Source of the DNA: Shimia isoporae
GTDB taxonomy: Bacteria > Pseudomonadota > Alphaproteobacteria > Rhodobacterales > Rhodobacteraceae
Direction: 5' to 3'
NCBI RefSeq assembly: GCF_004346865.1
Contig: NZ_SMGR01000005.1
Coordinates: 1-64,000 of the forward strand
DNA length: 64,000 nucleotides
The position numbers and the translations under genes are program-made. Of the stretch, positions 45,604 to 54,564 are shown piece by piece (the stretch's first letter is position 1; every line of letters begins with the position of its first letter). The notes under the pieces are model-generated. The model worked only from the letters and a program-made list of their open reading frames with translations. It made no database searches and was not told where the DNA came from.

Positions 45604-46545
45604 ATGTCCAAACGAACACTCCCCCGCCTGCTTCAGACCCCAGCCGTCCTTTTGCTGCTGATGTGGATGCTGGTGCCGTTGGGTATGACGCTCTACTTCT
45701 CATTCATTCGCTATGTCCTGAACAGCCTGCGACGTCCGGAATGGACAACGCCGAGCCTCAGCAACTGGCGCGGCTTCGGAAATTACGAATATGTCCTGTT
45801 CAAAGCCAAGGACTTCTGGTTCGCCGTACAGAACAGTGTCCTGATCGTCGGTTCCGTCATCATTCTGACCGTTGTGCTTGGCCTTGCAATTGCGGTTCTG
45901 ATCAACCGGTCATTCCCCGGTCGCGGCATCGTGCGCGTGCTGCTCATCTCGCCCTTTTTCGTCATGCCAGCGGTCAACGCGGTCTTGTGGATCAACATGA
46001 TCCTCGATCCGGTACTCGGTTTGAACGGCCTCGCCGTTGCCGGGCTCAATGAAATGATCGCAGGATTGAAGTCCTTCCCTGTCTTGGGTGGTTTCTTTTC
46101 GTTATGGCCCGAGATCGAACCAATCTCGTTCCGCGCCACGCAAACATCTGCAATTGCAGTGATCATCATGGTCACGTGGCAATGGACCCCGTTCGCCGTC
46201 CTTATTTTCATGACTTCGCTTCAATCTGAAGACCAGCAACAGAAAGAAGCGGCCATTCTGGACGGCGCCAATGCCTGGTCCATGTTCCGCAATCTCACAT
46301 TGCCGCATCTGGGGCGTCCTATTGCGATCGTCGTGATGATCCAGGCGATCTTCCATCTGAGCCTTTATGCGGAAATCGAAATCGTCAGCCGCGGAAACGG
46401 CAACAAAAACCTGCCTTATCTGATCGGCGAATTCGCCACCAACAACATCGGCGCAGCCAGCGCCACCGGCATCATCGCCGTCATCTTGGCCAACATTGTT
46501 GCAATCTTCCTGCTGCGAATGGTCGGCAAGAGCCTGATGGACTGA
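45604..46545 (+). CDS. smoF: Polyol ABC transporter permease (SmoF-like)
   Basis: This 313-residue MalF-type permease has about six helices. The EAA loop is seen in KEAAILDGANAWSMFRNLTLPHL (AAILDGANAW near residue 220). It follows smoE after a spacer and is 12 bases before smoG. It makes the membrane channel with SmoG for hexitol import. Confidence 0.9.
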   Translation: MSKRTLPRLLQTPAVLLLLMWMLVPLGMTLYFSFIRYVLNSLRRPEWTTPSLSNWRGFGNYEYVLFKAKDFWFAVQNSVLIVGSVIILTVVLGLAIAVLINRSFPGRGIVRVLLISPFFVMPAVNAVLWINMILDPVLGLNGLAVAGLNEMIAGLKSFPVLGGFFSLWPEIEPISFRATQTSAIAVIIMVTWQWTPFAVLIFMTSLQSEDQQQKEAAILDGANAWSMFRNLTLPHLGRPIAIVVMIQAIFHLSLYAEIEIVSRGNGNKNLPYLIGEFATNNIGAASATGIIAVILANIVAIFLLRMVGKSLMD

Positions 46546-46557
46546 GGAAAAATCACT

Positions 46558-47394
46558 ATGGCAATCGTCGCTCAATCTTCCAAATTCGGCAAAGTCTTCT
46601 GGCCTGTTCTCGCTTGGACAGTCGCTCTGGTATTCTTCTTTCCGATCTTCTGGATGGTGTTCACCAGTTTCAAGACCGACGCCGATGCTGTGAAGCCGGA
46701 ACACCTATTCGTTTTCAAGCCGACGCTCGAAAACTACCTCAATATGACCGAGAATTACGACTACTGGCGCTTTGCCATCAACTCGGTCATCACCTCGACC
46801 TTTGCCACCGCGCTGACCCTCGTTGTGGGTGTACCAGCAGCCTATGCCATGGCTTTTGATCCCTCCAAAGCTACCAAGGACATTCTGGTATGGATGCTCT
46901 CCACAAAGATGCTTCCCGCCGCTGCCGTGCTTTACCCGATGACCTTCCTCACCAAGAACTTCCTCGGCATCTACGACACCAAATTCCTGATCATCCTCGT
47001 GCTGAGCCTGATCAATCTGCCGATCGTGATCTGGATGCTCTTCACCTACTTCAAGGAAATCCCACGGGAAATTATCGAAGCCGGCAAAATGGATGGCGTC
47101 AGCACCTGGGGCGAGATCAAGGATATCCTTGTTCCACTTGCTTGGGGGGGCGTCGCCTCAACAGCGCTTCTTTGCTTCATATTCTGCTGGAACGAGGCCT
47201 ACTGGACTGTGCGCCTGACGACGACAGAAGCCGCCACCCTTTCTAAACTCATCGAAGGCAACCGAGCGCCCGAAGGTCTCTTTTTTGGCCGCCTGTCCGC
47301 AGTGTCGACCGCTGCCGTCGGCCCGATCGTAGTCCTTGGTTGGTTCTGCCAGAAACAGCTGGTCCAGGGTCTGACATTCGGAGCCGTCAAATGA
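46558..47394 (+). CDS. smoG: Polyol ABC transporter permease (SmoG-like)
   Basis: This 278-residue MalG-type permease has six helices and the EAA motif EIIEAGKMDGVSTWGEIKDILVPLA (shortened: EAGKMDGVSTW near residue 178). Its stop overlaps the SDR start (ATGA). Confidence 0.9.
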   Translation: MAIVAQSSKFGKVFWPVLAWTVALVFFFPIFWMVFTSFKTDADAVKPEHLFVFKPTLENYLNMTENYDYWRFAINSVITSTFATALTLVVGVPAAYAMAFDPSKATKDILVWMLSTKMLPAAAVLYPMTFLTKNFLGIYDTKFLIILVLSLINLPIVIWMLFTYFKEIPREIIEAGKMDGVSTWGEIKDILVPLAWGGVASTALLCFIFCWNEAYWTVRLTTTEAATLSKLIEGNRAPEGLFFGRLSAVSTAAVGPIVVLGWFCQKQLVQGLTFGAVK

Positions 47395-48164
47395 TCCCGC
47401 AGGATGCAGCCCCCACCAGTCTGAAAGGCAAAACCTGCCTTGTCACCGGCGCCAACGGAGGCATCGGGTCTGCCGCCGCAGATCATTTCGCCGCGCTCGG
47501 AGCGCGGGTCATGACGACGGATGTCTCCGACAGCTACATGGGCGAGGCCGACGCAGACCATCGCGCGCTCGACCTTATGTCCGACCTTGGCCTTGCCGCC
47601 TGTCAGAAATGGATCGCCGAAGAGTGCCCTGATGTGCTTTTCAACAATGCTGCCGTCTTCGACATGGGAAGCATACTTCAAGCTGATCTCGAGCAATACG
47701 ACCGGCTTTTTAGCCTCAATGTGCGCGCGATGTATGGCGTGATGCAGGGCGTGGCCCAAACACTCGTCAAAGTTGGCAAGGCCGGCTCGATCATCAACCT
47801 TGCAAGTCAGGCAGGCCATCGGGGTGAAGCGCTTGTTGCCCACTACTGCGCCTCAAAGGCCGCGGTCATAAGCTACACCCAGTCCGCGGCACTGGCGCTC
47901 GCCGAACACAAAATTCGCGTCAACGCAATAAGCCCCGGGGTGATCGACACCCCGATGTGGGAGCACGTCGACGGCCTTTTTGCAAAGTATGAAAACAAAG
48001 CCAAAGGCCAGAAAAAGCGAGAGGTCGGCGAGGCTGTTCCGCTCGGCTATATGGGCAAACCCTACGAGATCGCCCGCGTCGCCGTCTTCCTGGCCTCGGA
48101 TCAATCGCAATATATGACCGCACAGACGCTCAGCGTCGATGGCGGCAACGTTCTTAGGATGTGA
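47391..48164 (+). CDS. SDR family oxidoreductase, polyol dehydrogenase-like
   Basis: This 257-residue short-chain dehydrogenase has VTGANGGIGSAAADHF (cofactor TGxxxGxG), FNNAAVFDMG, the catalytic serine in NLASQAGHRG and the YxxxK in HYCASKAAV. A polyol operon commonly holds such an enzyme (SmoS-like sorbitol dehydrogenase), oxidising a hexitol to a ketose. The ATG overlaps the smoG stop, and the AraC gene starts four bases after the SDR stop. Confidence 0.85.
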   Translation: MIPQDAAPTSLKGKTCLVTGANGGIGSAAADHFAALGARVMTTDVSDSYMGEADADHRALDLMSDLGLAACQKWIAEECPDVLFNNAAVFDMGSILQADLEQYDRLFSLNVRAMYGVMQGVAQTLVKVGKAGSIINLASQAGHRGEALVAHYCASKAAVISYTQSAALALAEHKIRVNAISPGVIDTPMWEHVDGLFAKYENKAKGQKKREVGEAVPLGYMGKPYEIARVAVFLASDQSQYMTAQTLSVDGGNVLRM

Positions 48165-48168
48165 GCCC

Positions 48169-49065
48169 ATGTCAATCATCCTGCCAGAATACGAATACGT
48201 CGATCGCGCCACCGAAACCATCCGGTATCTGGAACATGGCTGGCCGACTGACCTGTGCCGCTGGCACAGCCACGAGGAATATGAACTGCATCTGATCACG
48301 GCCACACGGGGCAAGGCTTTTGTCGGCGACTACATTGGCGATTTCAAACCCGGCGCGCTTTTTTTGACGGGCCCCAATCTACCGCACAATTGGGTGACCG
48401 ATGAAATCACCAGTCCCGAGCCTGTGGAAATCCGCGACATGCTCGTGCAGTTCCATCCCGAAAACGTCAAAACCCTCACACAGGCTTTCCCGGAGTTCAA
48501 CGAAATGAACGCCATGTGGGACGCGGCCAAATCAGGAATTGAATTTGTCGGGTTTGACCCGACATTTGCGCGCGGCCACTTTGAGCGCATCCGCAATACA
48601 CGTGGCGCCGAACGCATCGCCGCCTTCATCCGCTTCCTCGTTCGGGTAAACGAGCACGCCGAGAAAAAAGTCCTTTCGGTCGCAAGCGTGACCCAACCGG
48701 AAGGCAACAGCAAACAGGCCCGCATTGGCAATGTTGTCGACCACATCGTCCAGAACTTCACTGAAGACATCTCGCTCGATCAAGCCGCCGACATGGCCAA
48801 TATGAGCGTGGCTGCCTTCTCGCGAAACTTCCAGAAAGTCACTGGTAACCGCTTTGTAGAGTTTGTGAACCGCATTCGTATCGGCCACGCCTGCTCGATG
48901 CTCTATGCCACTGACGATCAGGTCTCGACGATCTGCTACGATGTCGGCTTTCAGAACCTCGCCAACTTCAACCGTCATTTCCTTAAGATGAAGGGAATGA
49001 CCCCGACCGAGTACCGCGAAACCGCACGTGCGGAACTTGTCCGCAAGGAAAGGGTCGACTCATGA
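48169..49065 (+). CDS. AraC family transcriptional regulator of the polyol operon
   Basis: This 298-residue regulator has an N-terminal cupin-like sensor (about 1-160, HSHEEYELHLI) and a C-terminal double helix-turn-helix (about 195-290, DQAADMANMSVAAFSRNFQK and ISTICYDVGFQNLANFNRHF with the first one shortened). It starts at ATG 48169, its Shine-Dalgarno lying in the SDR end. Embedded within the operon with a four-base overlap to mtlK, it probably activates smoE expression in the presence of hexitols. Confidence 0.9.
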   Translation: MSIILPEYEYVDRATETIRYLEHGWPTDLCRWHSHEEYELHLITATRGKAFVGDYIGDFKPGALFLTGPNLPHNWVTDEITSPEPVEIRDMLVQFHPENVKTLTQAFPEFNEMNAMWDAAKSGIEFVGFDPTFARGHFERIRNTRGAERIAAFIRFLVRVNEHAEKKVLSVASVTQPEGNSKQARIGNVVDHIVQNFTEDISLDQAADMANMSVAAFSRNFQKVTGNRFVEFVNRIRIGHACSMLYATDDQVSTICYDVGFQNLANFNRHFLKMKGMTPTEYRETARAELVRKERVDS

Positions 49066-50474
49066 CGCCGACTCTCTCGCGCAGCACATACGACATCTCC
49101 GCATGCCAACCCGGTATCGTGCATCTCGGGTATGGCGCTTTTCACCGGGCTCATCAGGCCGTTTTTGTAGACGCATACATGCAGGAAACAGGAGACCTGC
49201 GCTGGGGCATTGTGCCCGTCAACCTCCGCGCTTCCGAGGCAGGAGCCTTCGCAACCATGCAACAAGGCGGTGACGGCTATGTGCTGAAAACCACATCGCC
49301 CGAAGGCCAAGTTACCTTTCAACTGGTCCGCGCCCACATTGGCGCCGCAGACTGGTCAAAGAACGCGGAGGCAGCAGAGAACCTGTTGGATCTCCCGTCG
49401 GTGCATGCGGTCACCATTACCGTGACCGAAAGCGGCTATTACCTCGATGATGCCAATGAGGTCCTGAACCTGTCCGATCCGGTGATTGCGGCCGAGATCA
49501 ACGGTGGCAATCCAAAATCCGTCTACGGTTTCCTCGCCAATGCTCTGCAAAGGCGTGCCAGTGGCAACGGTCAGCCCATAACGATTATGTGCTGCGACAA
49601 CATTCGCGGCAACGGACGGATGTTGCAGCGTAGCCTCCTAAGTTACCTCTTCGCGACTGACCGCGCCGACCTCGCCAACTGGGTCCAAGCCAACGCCAGC
49701 TTTCCGAATTCTATGGTCGACCGCATCACTCCACGTGCTGCGGCCCATCTCGCGGCCGAGGTCGCCAAACACTTCCCCGACCACGCCTCTTCCCCGGTCA
49801 GCGGTGAGGCGTTCATCCAATGGGTTCTCGAAGACAACTTCGCAGGTCCGATGCCAGACCTGCCCCGCGCAGGGGTAGAGGTCGTTGCGGATGTCGACCC
49901 CTTTGAGGAGGCCAAAATTCGCATCCTTAACGGCGGTCATTCCGGTCTTTGCTATCTTGGCGCGCTCGCAGGGCACACAACGTTTGATGCCGCAATGCAC
50001 GACCCTTCGCTGCTTCCGCATTTCGAAGGCTGGGAGTTTGAGAATATCCTGCCAGGGCTGACACTCGACCTGCCCTTTGACAAGGAAGCCTACACCCGCG
50101 AAGTCGCCGCCCGCTTTGGCAACATTGCAATTTCAGACCAATTGGAACGCATTTGTATGGACGGCTGGTCAAAGATGCCGATCTATATCCGCCCGACGCT
50201 GGCGTCTTGCCTGTCGCAGGGTATTTTACCGACCTATGGCTTTGATTGCGTCGCAAGCTGGTATGTTTTCGCACGCCGCAGTCTCTCAGGCACAATGCCA
50301 ATCCCTTATCACGAACCATATTGGGAAAACCTGAAACCGCTTCTCTCAGAAGGTCAGGAAGAAGTTTTCGCCATTACGTCCGCCCTTTGGGGCGACCTGC
50401 CCGCCCTTTACTCAGACTTTGTGCCGGGGATTGTCTCGGCCATCAAAAGGATCGAAGAACAATGGCCAGTCTAA
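49062..50474 (+). CDS. mtlK: Mannitol/polyol 2-dehydrogenase (MtlK)
   Basis: This is a 470-residue long-chain mannitol dehydrogenase. The N-terminal HLGYGAFHRAHQAVFVD binds NAD; CCDNIRGNGRMLQRSLL and RILNGGHSGLCYLGALAGH, with the active-site lysine region KIRILNGGHS, are family signatures. It converts mannitol to fructose and often also arabitol or sorbitol. It overlaps the AraC gene by four bases and smoK by thirteen. Confidence 0.93.
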   Translation: MTPTLSRSTYDISACQPGIVHLGYGAFHRAHQAVFVDAYMQETGDLRWGIVPVNLRASEAGAFATMQQGGDGYVLKTTSPEGQVTFQLVRAHIGAADWSKNAEAAENLLDLPSVHAVTITVTESGYYLDDANEVLNLSDPVIAAEINGGNPKSVYGFLANALQRRASGNGQPITIMCCDNIRGNGRMLQRSLLSYLFATDRADLANWVQANASFPNSMVDRITPRAAAHLAAEVAKHFPDHASSPVSGEAFIQWVLEDNFAGPMPDLPRAGVEVVADVDPFEEAKIRILNGGHSGLCYLGALAGHTTFDAAMHDPSLLPHFEGWEFENILPGLTLDLPFDKEAYTREVAARFGNIAISDQLERICMDGWSKMPIYIRPTLASCLSQGILPTYGFDCVASWYVFARRSLSGTMPIPYHEPYWENLKPLLSEGQEEVFAITSALWGDLPALYSDFVPGIVSAIKRIEEQWPV

Positions 50475-51502
50475 CCGTCCGTGGCGTCACAAAATCCTAC
50501 GGCGATGTTCAAGTGATGCACGGCATCGACCTCGATATTGCCGACGGAGAATTTGTCGTGTTTGTGGGCCCTTCCGGCTGTGGCAAATCCACTTTGCTTC
50601 GCATGATCGCAGGCCTCGAAGAGATCACAAGCGGCACAGTCGCCATTGGCGAGGAAGTGGTCAACGACGTTGCCCCAGCCAAGCGCGGCGTTGCCATGGT
50701 GTTCCAGACTTACGCGCTCTATCCGCACATGGATGTTTACAAAAACATGGCTTTTGGATTGCGGCAGGCAAAAACTCCGGAAGACGAAATCGACCGCCGC
50801 GTGCGCCAGGCCGCCGAGGTCCTGCACATCACCGACTATCTCGACCGCACGCCAAAGGCCCTGTCTGGCGGCCAGCGTCAACGCGTCGCCATCGGGCGCG
50901 CGATTGTGCGCGAACCCGAGGTATTCCTGTTTGACGAGCCCCTATCAAACCTTGATGCCGCCTTACGCGTTCAAACCCGCCTTGAAATCGCTCGTTTGCA
51001 CGAGCGACTCGGCGCGACCATGATTTACGTGACCCACGATCAGGTCGAAGCCATGACGCTTGCGGACAAAATCGTTGTGCTGCGCGATGGACGCGTAGAA
51101 CAGATTGGCAGCCCGATTACCCTCTACGAGAATCCGGTTAATACCTTTGTCGCGCAGTTCATTGGCAGCCCGAAGATGAACTTCTTTGCCCCCTCTGTCT
51201 TGGCCGACACCGCCTCATCGGAGGTGAAAAAAGGCTCTGACAACGACACAATCATCGGCATCCGTCCCGAACATTTCCGCATCTGTGACCCGTCCGAAGC
51301 CGTTATTTCGGCCAAACTCGAACTGCTTGAACACTTGGGGGAACACGTCCTTATTCATCTGATCGCAGACGACGGCACCGAATTCATCGCCAAATCGGAA
51401 ACGCCCCCCACCGCCCAAAAAGGGGAATACCTCCCGCTAACGGCCGACGTCGGGCGGGTCCATTTTTTCGACAAGGCCAGCGGACAGTCTAAAGGCCGTT
51501 AA
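50462..51502 (+). CDS. smoK: Polyol ABC transporter ATP-binding protein (SmoK-like)
   Basis: This 346-residue MalK-type ATPase starts at ATG 50462, inside the end of mtlK. Walker A GPSGCGKST, Q-loop VFQTYALYPHMDV, LSGGQRQRVAIGRAI, Walker B VFLFDEPLSNLD and a C-terminal TOBE domain are all present. It drives the SmoEFG importer and is the last gene of the polyol operon. Confidence 0.93.
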   Translation: MASLTVRGVTKSYGDVQVMHGIDLDIADGEFVVFVGPSGCGKSTLLRMIAGLEEITSGTVAIGEEVVNDVAPAKRGVAMVFQTYALYPHMDVYKNMAFGLRQAKTPEDEIDRRVRQAAEVLHITDYLDRTPKALSGGQRQRVAIGRAIVREPEVFLFDEPLSNLDAALRVQTRLEIARLHERLGATMIYVTHDQVEAMTLADKIVVLRDGRVEQIGSPITLYENPVNTFVAQFIGSPKMNFFAPSVLADTASSEVKKGSDNDTIIGIRPEHFRICDPSEAVISAKLELLEHLGEHVLIHLIADDGTEFIAKSETPPTAQKGEYLPLTADVGRVHFFDKASGQSKGR

Positions 51503-51524
51503 AAAAGGGGGCTCTTTGCCCCCT
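51501..51524 (-). terminator. Terminator of iclR, between convergent genes
   Basis: On the minus strand the stem AGGGGGC/GCCCCCT with a five-base loop is followed by six Ts, giving a strong intrinsic terminator 15 bases beyond the IclR stop. On the plus strand the T-tract is weak, though the hairpin would still help end smoK. Confidence 0.85.
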
Positions 51525-51538
51525 GCTCTCCGAACATC

Positions 51539-52294
51539 TCAGTCGAAGGTCGCTTGAATATTTGCCGACGTTTCCAAGAGGGCTTGTTCGATTACATCCC
51601 GGTGTTCGGCAAATCTTGACGAAGGCACCGGCACGGAAATGGCGTGCAGGTCGCCCGACCAATCCGAGAATGCAAAGCCAACCGCGGAGACTCCCGACGA
51701 GTGTTCGTCCATGTCATAAGCCAGCCCCGTTTGTCTCACCCCATGCAACTCCTGCAGAAAGGCCGTCTCGTCGGCTTTGGCGGCGTTTCGATCCCATTCG
51801 TTGCGGGCCAATTTGAGAGCTTCACCCTCTTCTAGTGCCGCGAGGCAGGCTTTACCGTTTGCCGTTGTGGTTAGCGGAAAGACTTCCCCGACTTGAGAAA
51901 TCGTGGTGAGACGATGGGTGCCGGGCACCTGATCCAGAAACACCATGCCGATGCCGCGCATAACCGCAAGGTCCGTTGTCTCGCCCGTCTTGTGGGTCAA
52001 TTCGGTCAACAACAAGCGACAATGCTCCACGATGTTGTACTGCGCAGCCCCCGCCAAAGCCGCAAGCTCCGGTCCGAGCACGAGCCCCCGTCCCTGCGGC
52101 GCGCTGATCACCAGGTTTTCCTCAATCAAAGCGCTGGTGATTCTCTGCACCGTAGAGCGGGGCAAATCGACCCGCGATGCGATCTGCCCGAGGCTCAACC
52201 CCATTTGCGTATCTTTCAAAGCGCGCATGATTGCCGCTGCCCGAGAAATGACCTGAATTCCAGATTTTTGATTTTTCTCATCTAATTCAGTCAT
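51539..52294 (-). CDS. IclR family transcriptional regulator of the cyclase/BKACE operon
   Basis: This 251-residue protein has an N-terminal winged helix-turn-helix (about 15-75, SLGQIASRVDLPRSTVQRI) and an effector domain with GEVFPLTTTANGKACLAAL and FSDWSGDLHAISVPVPSSRF. It is divergent from the cyclase-to-BKACE operon across 215 bases that hold three similar ACCGCAWTR motifs, so it likely represses or activates that operon. Confidence 0.93.
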   Translation of the reverse strand: MTELDEKNQKSGIQVISRAAAIMRALKDTQMGLSLGQIASRVDLPRSTVQRITSALIEENLVISAPQGRGLVLGPELAALAGAAQYNIVEHCRLLLTELTHKTGETTDLAVMRGIGMVFLDQVPGTHRLTTISQVGEVFPLTTTANGKACLAALEEGEALKLARNEWDRNAAKADETAFLQELHGVRQTGLAYDMDEHSSGVSAVGFAFSDWSGDLHAISVPVPSSRFAEHRDVIEQALLETSANIQATFD

Positions 52295-52355
52295 TTAAAT
52301 TCTTCTCCAGGTCAAAATCGGCGACACTTTTGTCCGCCGGCTGTCAAATTACTGT

Positions 52356-52409
52356 ACCGCAATACGGGTCATGTCAACCGCATTGTGAACTTTTTTGTTG
52401 ACCGCATTG
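52356..52409. promoter_or_regulatory. Three-fold ACCGCAWTR repeats in divergent IclR/cyclase region
   Basis: ACCGCAATA (52356) and ACCGCATTG (52377 and 52401) recur with starts 21 and 24 bases apart, about two helical turns. Spacing and location between a regulator and its probable target suggest regulator-binding half-sites. The first copy lies in a partial palindrome with CGGGT. Confidence 0.6.
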
Positions 52410-52509
52410 CGATGCATCTGCATCACTAAGCGGGACAGGTGGGAGGAGCCACCCTGACAATTTGAACAACGAAACGCCGTCCCTTCGGCGAACAGAGGAG
52501 ATATGCCTG

Positions 52510-53346
52510 ATGGTTGAAATCCGCGGCATCGAGTTCCAGGCGAACACTGACAACGACATGGGAATCGAGTTCTACAACCTGAGCCATCGCTTCGGTTTCC
52601 AATGCCCGAACTGGCCTTACTTCAAAGACGTACAGATCGACCGGAAGCACTACATGGCCAAATCCGGCGTGTTGTCCCAGACGATCACAACCACCATGCA
52701 CGTGACGACGCACATCGACGCGCCGGCCCACGTCGTGCAGGGCACACCGTTCATCGACGAAGTACCTTTGCCCCATTTCTTTGGCTCCGGCATCGTGGTG
52801 AGCATCCCGAAGAAAAAATGGGAACCCATAACGGCAGACGATCTGGAAAAGGCCTGCGGTCACGCCATTCGCCCCGGCGACGTGCTGATCATCAACACGG
52901 GTTGGCACAAGGAGTACGAAGACGGAGATTATTTCGCCTACTGCCCCGGTCTCGTGAAATCCGCGGGAGAGTGGATGGTCGAAAAAGGTATCAAGGTCGT
53001 CGGCCACGACACGCAGGCCAATGACCACCCGCTTGCCACCGCCATCGGCCCACAGCGCAACGGCCCGATCATGCCCCACCTTGAGCAGGAGTATTTCGAA
53101 TGGTCCGGTGGCCGTGACTGGAAAGACGATTTTCCGGAATGGGAGCCGGTGCACAACGTCCTGTTCAACAACGGCATTCTCGGCATCGAAAACGTTGGCG
53201 GCGATCTGGACGCTGTCACCGGCAAGCGCTGCACATTCGCCTTTTTCCCATGGAACTGGGATCGCGGCGACGGCTGCATCATCCGCCTCGTGGCGATGAT
53301 CGACAAAGGACAGCAGTATCGCATCGAAGCAGGCGAAAACTTCTGA
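52510..53346 (+). CDS. Cyclase family metal-dependent hydrolase (kynurenine formamidase-like)
   Basis: This 278-residue protein belongs to the cyclase/KynB fold. The metal site is His64-x-x-x-His68-x-Asp70-x-x-x-His74 (HVTTHIDAPAH), where the usual HxGTHxDxPxH has Thr in place of Gly. DVLIINTGWHKEY and KVVGHDTQANDHPLA are further conserved blocks. Relatives hydrolyse N-formylkynurenine, cyclic imides, isatin or lactones. The start at 52510 has AGGAG nine bases upstream, and the ATG at 52503 leads straight to a stop. It opens the operon that ends in BKACE. Substrate unknown. Confidence 0.88.
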   Translation: MVEIRGIEFQANTDNDMGIEFYNLSHRFGFQCPNWPYFKDVQIDRKHYMAKSGVLSQTITTTMHVTTHIDAPAHVVQGTPFIDEVPLPHFFGSGIVVSIPKKKWEPITADDLEKACGHAIRPGDVLIINTGWHKEYEDGDYFAYCPGLVKSAGEWMVEKGIKVVGHDTQANDHPLATAIGPQRNGPIMPHLEQEYFEWSGGRDWKDDFPEWEPVHNVLFNNGILGIENVGGDLDAVTGKRCTFAFFPWNWDRGDGCIIRLVAMIDKGQQYRIEAGENF

Positions 53347-53360
53347 TTTCCACCCCGACT

Positions 53361-53388
53361 GGCCGCCGCCAACGGTGGCGGCCTCTTT
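53361..53388 (+). terminator. Hairpin between cyclase and cupin genes
   Basis: GGCCGCC / GGCGGCC (loop 53368-53376 with further CC/GG pairing) is followed by TCTTTT. It looks like an attenuating terminator that lowers the downstream message compared with the cyclase gene. Confidence 0.65.
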
Positions 53389-53404
53389 TCCAAGGACAGG
53401 CAAA

Positions 53405-53764
53405 ATGCACGTCAAACGCTTTCAGGATGCGCAAGCATACGACGCCCCGAACCATTTCGGCTGCCATGGCCTACGCCTTCAGGGTTTTGAGGAAAACGGG
53501 CCTCAAAACCAGTGGATTGGCTTCAGCCAGTTTCTACCGGGCGGCGGCGCGGGACCGGACAGCACTCCCTTTGAAAAAGTCTATGTGGTCCTTGAAGGCG
53601 AAATGACCGTGATCATCGAAGGTCAGGAAACCGTGCTCGGCCAATACGACAGCTGCACAATCCCGCCCGATGAAGTGCGTACGATCGAAAACCGCCGCAA
53701 CGACATCTGCAAGATGCTCGTTGTGATCCCCTACCCGCCCGCAGCTCAACCGGAGACCAAATGA
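53405..53764 (+). CDS. Small cupin-domain protein
   Basis: This 119-residue single-domain cupin has the motifs EKVYVVLEGEMTVIIEG (residues about 50-66) and YDSCTIPPDEVRTIENR. Classic metal-binding histidines of cupin motif 1 are largely absent, so it may be an isomerase/lyase, a sensor or structural protein rather than an oxygenase. The ATG at 53405 is chosen. The stop overlaps the SDR start (ATGATG). It is probably a pathway enzyme or accessory acting on the same substrate. Confidence 0.8.
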   Translation: MHVKRFQDAQAYDAPNHFGCHGLRLQGFEENGPQNQWIGFSQFLPGGGAGPDSTPFEKVYVVLEGEMTVIIEGQETVLGQYDSCTIPPDEVRTIENRRNDICKMLVVIPYPPAAQPETK

Positions 53765-54561
53765 TGACCGTGATGGCCGACCCTCTCTCCATGTTCAACG
53801 TTGATGGCCAGGTTGCCCTGATCACCGGTGCCTCAGGAGCATTCGGCATGGTCGCAGCCCGCATTCTCGCCGGCGCCGGCTGCAAACTGGTTCTTGCCGC
53901 AGGCAACCAGTCCGCGCTGGATGATATCACTGCAGAGTGCCGTGAAATGGGCGCGGATGTTGTCGCCCTGAACGTCCGGCCCAGCGACGAAGCCGCCTGC
54001 GAAACACTCGTGCAGGAGGCAGTCCGGGCTTTCGGCCAACTCGACATTCTTGTTGTCGCATCCGGTATGAACAAGGTTGCCTTGATCAACGACATGGCGC
54101 CGGAAACCTTCACAGGTGTGATGGACGCAAATGTCACGCAATCCTGGCTTCTGGCGCGTTCGGCCGCCGGACAGATGAAAGCGCAGGGCAACGGCGGGAA
54201 AATTGTTCTGGTTTCCTCGGCACGCGGTCTTCTGGGACACCCTGCTGGCTATACAGCTTACTGCGCATCTAAAGCCGCAGTGGATGGCATCACAAAGGCA
54301 CTGGGCTGCGAACTCGGCCCGACGGGCATCACCGTTAATGCCATCGCGCCCACCGTATTCCGGTCACCGCTTACCGCCTGGATGTACGAAGACACCGACG
54401 AGGCAACAAAGGTCCGCAACGGCTTCCTCGCGCGTGTGCCCAAAGGCCGCCTTGGCGAACCCGAGGATCTGGCTGGCCCACTCCTGTTCCTCGCCTCCAA
54501 GGCATCCGATTTCTACACAGGGCATATCCTTTATGCCGACGGCGGCTACACGGCGGGCTGA
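53761..54561 (+). CDS. SDR family oxidoreductase
   Basis: This 266-residue SDR has LITGASGAFGMVAARIL for cofactor, VVASGMNKVALINDM, serine in LVSSARGLLGHPAGY and YCASK. The cupin gene overlaps it by four bases and the 3-hydroxyacyl-CoA dehydrogenase-like gene follows at once. It probably oxidises or reduces a hydroxyl group in the same pathway. A FabG-like or gluconate 5-dehydrogenase-like label would be only a general guess. Confidence 0.88.
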   Translation: MMTVMADPLSMFNVDGQVALITGASGAFGMVAARILAGAGCKLVLAAGNQSALDDITAECREMGADVVALNVRPSDEAACETLVQEAVRAFGQLDILVVASGMNKVALINDMAPETFTGVMDANVTQSWLLARSAAGQMKAQGNGGKIVLVSSARGLLGHPAGYTAYCASKAAVDGITKALGCELGPTGITVNAIAPTVFRSPLTAWMYEDTDEATKVRNGFLARVPKGRLGEPEDLAGPLLFLASKASDFYTGHILYADGGYTAG

Positions 54562-54564
54562 TTG

